Below the pieces are notes generated by a model that was not told the origin of the DNA, did no database searches, and saw only the letters and a list, made by a program, of their open reading frames with translations. DNA of 9,915 bases, from contig PWUC01000014.1 of NCBI GenBank assembly GCA_003562655.1, positions 1 to 9,915 of the forward strand. Direction: 5' to 3'. This stretch comes from Clostridia bacterium (GTDB taxonomy: Bacteria; Bacillota_E; SLMV01; PUMD01). Position numbers and translations under genes: made by a program. Positions 6,219 through 9,915 of this stretch are shown in pieces; the stretch's first letter is position 1; every line of letters begins with the position of its first letter.

Positions 6219-7523
6219 GTGCAGGTTCCGGAGCAAGTGCTGCAGAGAGTCTTTGAACAGCTGGATGAGGATCGGGATCTGATCCTGAAAACCCTGACCG
6301 AATTGGCAAGGACACCGAGTGTGGTGGGACATGAGGGGCCAGCCCAAAAGATCGTTCAGGATCTTTACGCGGAACTGGGACTGGACCTGGACGTCTTCGA
6401 AGCCAGTGAAGTGGAAGCTCTCTACTGTCATCCCGCCTACTGCGGGTGGGAGGAACTGCCCCCCCAGACGCGGTATCGCGGACGGCCCAATGTGGTGGGC
6501 ACTCTGCCCGGTGACGGGGCTCGCCCCTCCCTGATACTGAACGGGCACATCGACGTCGTATCTGCCGAACCCGAGGACCAGTGGAGCCGTCCTCCCTGGG
6601 GGGCTCAGGTGGAGGACGGTCTGATGTACGGTCGAGGGACCAGCGACATGAAATCCGGTCTGGTGGCTGCCTGGGCAGCCCTTCGCGCCGTTCTGAAGAC
6701 AGGTCATCGCCCCGCGGGCACCGTCACCCTTCAAAGCGTAATAGAGGAGGAGGCTGGCGGCGGAGGGGGCGCACTGGCCTGTTTTCTTCGCGGCCACACC
6801 GCCGACGCCTTTGTGGCCGTCGAGCCAAGCGGTCACCGCATCCGCACAGGCAACGGGGGCATCCTTTACTTCCGCGTCCGGGTCACCGGTCGGACTGCCC
6901 ACGCAGGCAACGCGCATCTTGGCGTCAATGCCATAGCCGAGATGGCACCGGTCGTCTCCGCCCTCTTCGAGCTTGACCGCAGGCGCGGGCGCGAGGTGAG
7001 AGACCCCTTCTTCGAGGAAGGGTCCATGGGACGTTCCTGCCACCTCAGCATCGGCACCTACCGCGCGGGCGACTGGCCTTCGACCGTGTCTGGATGGGCT
7101 GAGGTGGAGGCAAGAATCGGGTTCCTTCCCGGTGAGACCCGCGGAGACATCATGAATCTGGTGGAGGAAACGGTTCGCAGCGCGGCGGGAGACAGCCGGT
7201 GGCTGAGAGGCCACCCACCGGAGGTCGAGTGGTTTGGCTGGAAGGCCGACCCCTGGGTGGAGGATGAGGATCATCCCTTCATCAGGCACATGCAGACTAC
7301 GGCAGAGGCGGTACTGGGACGCACCGTGCCCCTATATGCCCGCACCTCCGGAGTGGATTCCCGCTTCGCCCACATGTTCGACTCCGTTGGCGTGTGCTAC
7401 GGGCCCACGGGCAGAAACAATCACGGCATAGACGAAAGCGTGGAGCTGGAAAGCGTCTTCGACTGCAGCCGCGTCCTGGCCGCCCTGATCCTGAGCTGGT
7501 GCGGCTGCGGGAGTGGTCACTGA
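6219..7523 (+). CDS. M20-family zinc metallopeptidase / ArgE-DapE-like deacylase
   Basis: The 434-residue cytoplasmic enzyme shows the M20 motifs in order: LILNGHIDVV (105-114) with zinc ligand His110 and Asp112; GRGTSDMKSG (138-147) with the metal-bridging Asp143; QSVIEEEAGGGG (172-183) with Glu177 as general base and Glu178 as zinc ligand; VEPSG (201-205) with Glu202 as a zinc ligand; the dimerisation-domain GRTAHAG (224-230) whose His228 completes the partner's active site; and NNHGIDESVE (400-409) with zinc ligand His402. The family hydrolyses N-acyl amino acids, succinyl-diaminopimelate or small peptides; the SVIEEE motif is typical of the broad 'ArgE/DapE deacylase' group, so no specific substrate is given. 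The start is GTG at 6219 with GGAGG 9 nt upstream. The gene stands alone and its stop is 21 bp from that of the methyltransferase gene. Confidence 0.9.
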   Translation: MQVPEQVLQRVFEQLDEDRDLILKTLTELARTPSVVGHEGPAQKIVQDLYAELGLDLDVFEASEVEALYCHPAYCGWEELPPQTRYRGRPNVVGTLPGDGARPSLILNGHIDVVSAEPEDQWSRPPWGAQVEDGLMYGRGTSDMKSGLVAAWAALRAVLKTGHRPAGTVTLQSVIEEEAGGGGGALACFLRGHTADAFVAVEPSGHRIRTGNGGILYFRVRVTGRTAHAGNAHLGVNAIAEMAPVVSALFELDRRRGREVRDPFFEEGSMGRSCHLSIGTYRAGDWPSTVSGWAEVEARIGFLPGETRGDIMNLVEETVRSAAGDSRWLRGHPPEVEWFGWKADPWVEDEDHPFIRHMQTTAEAVLGRTVPLYARTSGVDSRFAHMFDSVGVCYGPTGRNNHGIDESVELESVFDCSRVLAALILSWCGCGSGH

Positions 7524-7537
7524 CGTGCTCCCGGAGG

Positions 7538-7569
7538 GGATCCGTCAGCGCTCGCTCCCCTTCGGATCC
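7538..7569. terminator. Inverted repeat at the junction of convergent genes, possible terminator
   Basis: GGATCCG (7538-7544) and CGGATCC (7563-7569) are exact reverse complements around an 18-nt loop; an alternative pairing is GGGGA (7536-7540) with TCCCC (7556-7560). It begins 14 bp after the M20 stop and overlaps the last codons of the methyltransferase gene. No T tract is present, so the terminator role is tentative. Confidence 0.25.
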
Positions 7570-8432
7570 GCCCGTCCCTCAGCGAGCGGGCTGAGACGGT
7601 GCAGGATGATCGCTGCGGCGGCCGCCACATTGAGGGATTCCGCCTCTGCAGTCATCGGTATGGTGACAGTCACATCGGCCCTGGCCGCCGCGTCAGCCGA
7701 AACTCCCTCTGCCTCTTCTCCCACCAGGAGGAGGATTCTCGCGGAAAGGTCCAGGTCATCCAGCGGGATTCCGCCCCGGGGGGCTGTCATCAGCACCCGG
7801 TAACCGCAGGAAATGACGCGGGTCAACACCGACTCGGGGCAGACGTCCTCCGCGCCGGGAAGGAAAAAAGATGATCCCGCCGCAGCCCGGATCGAACGGG
7901 GATTGAACACCTCAACGGTATCGGGCGATGAGAAATACCCTGCGGCGCCCAGACCGTGGGCCGTGCGGATTATGGTGCCGAGGTTGCCTGGATCGGAGAG
8001 CCGGTCAAACCACACCAGAAGTGCCCGTCGGCCACCGCCGGCCATCCTCTCAGCGGAGCCGATGACCTCGTCGACAGTCCACATGGGCCGGTTGACCACT
8101 CCCACAACTCCCTGAGAGGTGGCCACGGTCGCCACGCTGTCCATGACCCCGTCGCTGACGGAAAATACCCTCCCACCCAGGCTCGCCGCTCGCCTCAACA
8201 GGTCGCGGTGGGCAGGATCCCGTAGAAAGGCCTCAGTGCAAAGGAGGGCGTCGAACTCCAGTTCCGCCGCCAGAGCGGACGTTAGAGTTCTGACACCCTC
8301 CACCAATACCTGGCCCTCACTCTTTCGGTATTTCTTCCTGGCCAATTTCTTGACCCGTTTGATGCGCTCATTCTGTCCACTGCGTATCGCACCAGCAACC
8401 GAAAATGGATCAGCGCGGACCGGTTCAGTCAT
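7545..8432 (-). CDS. SpoU/TrmH-family RNA 2'-O-ribose methyltransferase
   Basis: The 295-residue protein has an N-terminal RNA substrate-binding domain ([17 protein letters not shown] at 18-34, then VLVEGVRTL at 42-50) and a C-terminal SPOUT trefoil-knot domain. The three family motifs are visible: [16 protein letters not shown] (143-158) with Asn150 and Arg156; [11 protein letters not shown] (234-244) in the SAM-binding loop; and [18 protein letters not shown] (258-275) with Ser266-Leu267-Asn268. It should transfer methyl from SAM to a ribose 2'-OH in rRNA or tRNA; the exact nucleotide is not predictable. The ATG at 8432 lies inside the last codons of rplT (shared ATGACTGA, 8-nt overlap), indicating translational coupling. 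In many bacteria such a gene lies between rplT and pheS; here no pheS follows, as a convergent gene ends 21 bp away. Confidence 0.92.
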   Translation of the reverse strand: MTEPVRADPFSVAGAIRSGQNERIKRVKKLARKKYRKSEGQVLVEGVRTLTSALAAELEFDALLCTEAFLRDPAHRDLLRRAASLGGRVFSVSDGVMDSVATVATSQGVVGVVNRPMWTVDEVIGSAERMAGGGRRALLVWFDRLSDPGNLGTIIRTAHGLGAAGYFSSPDTVEVFNPRSIRAAAGSSFFLPGAEDVCPESVLTRVISCGYRVLMTAPRGGIPLDDLDLSARILLLVGEEAEGVSADAAARADVTVTIPMTAEAESLNVAAAAAIILHRLSPLAEGRADPKGSER

Positions 8433-8784
8433 CGAGGTTCGCCTGGGCCTCCCGGACCAGAGACTGAAAGGTCATGTCATCGTTAACTGCCATATCCGCC
8501 AGCATCTTTCTGTTCACCTCAACACCGGCGTTCTTCAGCCCGTACATGAACTTGCTGTAGGACAGGCCGTGCTGACGGGCAGCGGCGTTAATCCTTGTGA
8601 TCCACAGGCGCCGAAAATCCCGCTTCCTCCGCTTACGGTCCCGGTAGGAATACCAGAGAGCCTTCAGCACCCGTTCATTGGCAACATGAAAGGTCCTGCT
8701 CCCGGCACCACGGTATCCCCTGGCCAGGCGCATGATCTTCTTATGCCGTCTTCGTTTGCTCACCGCACGCTTTACTCGTGGCAT
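8425..8784 (-). CDS. rplT: 50S ribosomal protein L20
   Basis: The 119-residue protein matches the usual length and sequence of L20: [16 protein letters not shown] at the N-terminus, then [18 protein letters not shown], a highly basic helix ([16 protein letters not shown]), [16 protein letters not shown], and the C-terminal LADMAVND. L20 binds 23S rRNA early in 50S assembly through its long basic N-terminal tail; its globular C-terminal domain is known in other bacteria to bind its own operon's mRNA and repress it. The ATG has an ideal AGGAGGT (8799-8793) 8 nt upstream. It follows rpmI by 29 nt and overlaps the methyltransferase start by 8 nt, the third gene of an infC-rpmI-rplT operon. Confidence 0.98.
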   Translation of the reverse strand: MPRVKRAVSKRRRHKKIMRLARGYRGAGSRTFHVANERVLKALWYSYRDRKRRKRDFRRLWITRINAAARQHGLSYSKFMYGLKNAGVEVNRKMLADMAVNDDMTFQSLVREAQANLDD

Positions 8785-8813
8785 CGCACTCTACCTCCTG
8801 CTGACAGGCTATC

Positions 8814-9005
8814 TCAACCCAGAATCCTCTTCAGACGCTTCTCATCGGTCGGGGACACCAAGGTGGCGCGTCTCAGACGACGACGCCTCGCGCTGCTCTT
8901 TTTTGTCCGAAGATGATCGTTTCCGGACTGAGCCCTCTTATACCGTCCCTTGGCTGTCTTTTTGAACCTCTTTGCAGCAGCCTTACGCGTTCTCATCTTC
9001 GGCAT
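8814..9005 (-). CDS. rpmI: 50S ribosomal protein L35
   Basis: The 63-residue, extremely basic protein matches L35: MPKMRTRKAAAKRFKKTAKG at the start, then YKRAQSGNDHLRTKKSS and RRRRLRRATLVSPTDEKRLKRIL at the end. The usual length is 62-66 residues, so it is complete. It is a late-binding component of the large subunit. The ATG at 9005 comes 4 nt after the infC stop, with AGGAAGG inside the infC end 8 nt upstream, so translation is probably coupled to infC. The next gene, rplT, begins 29 nt downstream. Confidence 0.98.
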   Translation of the reverse strand: MPKMRTRKAAAKRFKKTAKGRYKRAQSGNDHLRTKKSSARRRRLRRATLVSPTDEKRLKRILG

Positions 9006-9009
9006 GTTC

Positions 9010-9537
9010 TCAACCTTCCTGGTTTCGCTTGGGAGAAAGGACCATGACCATATTATGACCTTCCAGAGTCGGCATCCTCTCGATAACAGCCAACTCCTTC
9101 AGCTCCTCCCGCATTCGCTTCAGCAGCTCTCGTCCGAGGTTTGAGTGAACAATCTCGCGCCCCCGAAACATTATGGTGGCCTTCACCTTGTCGCCACCGT
9201 CCAGAAATCTCCTTGCGTTTCGTGTCTTCACCATGAAATCGTGGTCCTCAATATTGGGGCGCATCTTCACTTCCTTGACCTGGACGGTCTTCTGGCGCTT
9301 TCGTGCCTCCCGCCTGCTCTTCGCCTGCTCATACTTATACTTTCCATAGTCCATAATGCGACAGACTGGAGGATCGGCCGAGGCGGCGACCTCGACCAGG
9401 TCAAGACTCTGCTCATACGCTGCATCAATCGCCTGAGACAGGGGAACGATGCCCAGCTGATTTCCATCCTTGTCAATGAGACGGACTCTCCTGGCGCGAA
9501 CCTGCTCGTTCACGCGAAGCTCGTGATTTATCTCCAT
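9010..9537 (-). CDS. infC: Translation initiation factor IF-3
   Basis: The 175-residue protein is full-length IF3: N-domain (1-70) with ELRVNEQVRARRVRLI, DGNQLGIVPL and the signature DPPVCRIMDYGKYKYE (55-70); a lysine/arginine-rich linker helix (about 70-85); and a C-domain (86-170) beginning VKEVKMRPNIEDHD. It binds the 30S subunit, prevents 50S joining and checks the start codon. The first ATG is at 9537, with AGGGGGTGA ending directly before it, so the G core is only 3 nt away. An in-frame ATA two codons later (9531) lies 9 nt from the same G core. IF3 genes elsewhere often start with AUU, AUC or AUA for autoregulation, so the true start may be ATA at 9531. It is the first gene of the infC-rpmI-rplT-methyltransferase operon. 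Confidence 0.97.
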   Translation of the reverse strand: MEINHELRVNEQVRARRVRLIDKDGNQLGIVPLSQAIDAAYEQSLDLVEVAASADPPVCRIMDYGKYKYEQAKSRREARKRQKTVQVKEVKMRPNIEDHDFMVKTRNARRFLDGGDKVKATIMFRGREIVHSNLGRELLKRMREELKELAVIERMPTLEGHNMVMVLSPKRNQEG

Positions 9538-9712
9538 TCACCCCCTAGAAATGATGAAGCGGATGAACACATCTCATCCGCCCACTTGCCCACTCCCTCC
9601 GGGGACCGGGCAGAAATATTGCTCGGCCTGCAAGCAGCACGCCTGTGGTGCGCCGGCAGGCGAGGAGCGGATAGCTCCTGCTTGTGTTCAAGAAACACTT
9701 GCTCAATTCACC
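9538..9712 (-). promoter_or_regulatory. Structured leader of the infC-rpmI-rplT operon
   Basis: From the predicted transcription start (near 9712) to infC is about 175 nt with four hairpins on the minus-strand RNA: GUGUU/AACAC (9698-9694 with 9688-9684); a perfect AGGAGC/GCUCCU (9679-9674 with 9668-9663); a perfect CGCCUG/CAGGCG (9662-9657 with 9645-9640); and a perfect 8-bp stem at 9581-9559. No supported gene lies in it. In other bacteria the leader of this operon binds L20 or forms a terminator/antiterminator; the layout here suggests a similar leader. I could not match it to a known leader family. Confidence 0.55.
9559..9581 (-). terminator. Attenuator-like hairpin just before infC
   Basis: On the minus strand GCGGATGA (9581-9574) and TCATCCGC (9566-9559) form a perfect 8-bp stem around a 7-nt loop, followed by TTCATCATTTCT, which is T-rich but interrupted. 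It lies 12 nt before the ribosome binding site of infC. It could stop transcription early, or act as a translational control element. Confidence 0.4.
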
Positions 9713-9718
9713 GGGCGA

Positions 9719-9748
9719 AGTATACCACAAGCCCGATGCACACGTCAA
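9719..9748 (-). promoter_or_regulatory. Sigma-70 promoter of the infC operon
   Basis: On the minus strand TTGACG (9748-9743) and TATACT (9724-9719) are separated by 18 bp, and TGG directly before TATACT supplies an extended -10 element. Transcription should start near 9712. This is the best promoter match in the window and fits the high expression expected for a ribosomal protein operon. Confidence 0.7.
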
Positions 9749-9915
9749 AGGTCCGCAGTCACCCACTGAAATCTTACCCAGAGGTCCCCGGCTAATTCAC
9801 GGGCAAATCTTTCCGACGGGAGATCATTGCGAATGTCCATGCTGGTCGAAAAGAGTACCTGCGAACCATGCGCAGGCAGTATCAGAAATGCCGGAGCCAG
9901 ACCCAAAGCTCACAC
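9749..9915. other. Right-edge region without an assignable gene
   Basis: Upstream of the infC promoter I find no recognisable gene. A plus-strand frame from ATG 9833 (GGGAG 10 nt upstream) runs open off the edge for 27 codons and begins MSMLVEKSTCEPCAG; a minus-strand frame ends near 9832. Both are too short to judge. thrS, often found upstream of infC, is not visible here. Confidence 0.4.

Noticed and set aside
6078..7289. Minus-strand open frame of 403 codons
   Set aside because: It lies opposite the M20 gene, which has all family motifs; the antisense product is rich in Pro, His and Gly without any motif. Long antisense frames are common in GC-rich genes.
8119..8916. Plus-strand open frame of 265 codons
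   Set aside because: It is antisense to the methyltransferase and L20 genes, which are certain.
9145..9795. Plus-strand open frame of 216 codons
   Set aside because: It is antisense to infC and its leader and shows no motif.

Overview
The window reads as a chromosomal segment of a fairly GC-rich bacterium (judged by eye, not counted). The firmest anchor is the bacterial translation cluster infC-rpmI-rplT on the minus strand at the right end, followed by a SpoU/TrmH-type RNA methyltransferase. IF3, L35 and L20 are bacterial-type proteins. I cannot name a phylum. The wide gene-free gaps and single genes facing both ways suggest a loosely packed genome rather than a compact one.

Layout from left to right. 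At 1-102 is the 3' end of a gene that enters from the left. A promoter-like element at 232-260 precedes a two-gene overlapping unit: a small, highly charged protein (294-533) and a nucleotidyltransferase-fold protein (511-1131). This arrangement resembles toxin-antitoxin or AbiE-type modules. After about 450 bp without a recognisable gene comes a PLP-dependent class V aminotransferase-fold enzyme (1580-2854). It converges on a minus-strand MFS transporter (2918-4117), with a perfect 12-bp hairpin between the two. A G-rich gap of about 350 bp separates the transporter from two minus-strand genes that probably form a pair: a secreted protein (5116-5649) and a four-helix membrane protein (4468-5061). 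The secreted gene has a hairpin that would mask its ribosome binding site. A gap of about 570 bp separates it from a divergent M20 metallopeptidase/deacylase (6219-7523), which converges on the methyltransferase gene.

The right third (7545-9748) is one minus-strand operon: a sigma-70-like promoter, a structured leader of about 175 nt ending in an attenuator-like hairpin, infC, rpmI, rplT, then the methyltransferase with an 8-nt overlap. Structured leaders that control infC-rpmI-rplT through L20 or attenuation are known in other bacteria; the leader here looks like a candidate of that kind.

I see no CRISPR array, complete insertion sequence, tRNA or rRNA. The most unusual items are the small-protein/nucleotidyltransferase pair, the infC leader and its ambiguous start codon, the hairpin over the start of the secreted-protein gene, and the class V enzyme that lacks the desulfurase cysteine. 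None is strong enough to be called a new system from sequence alone.
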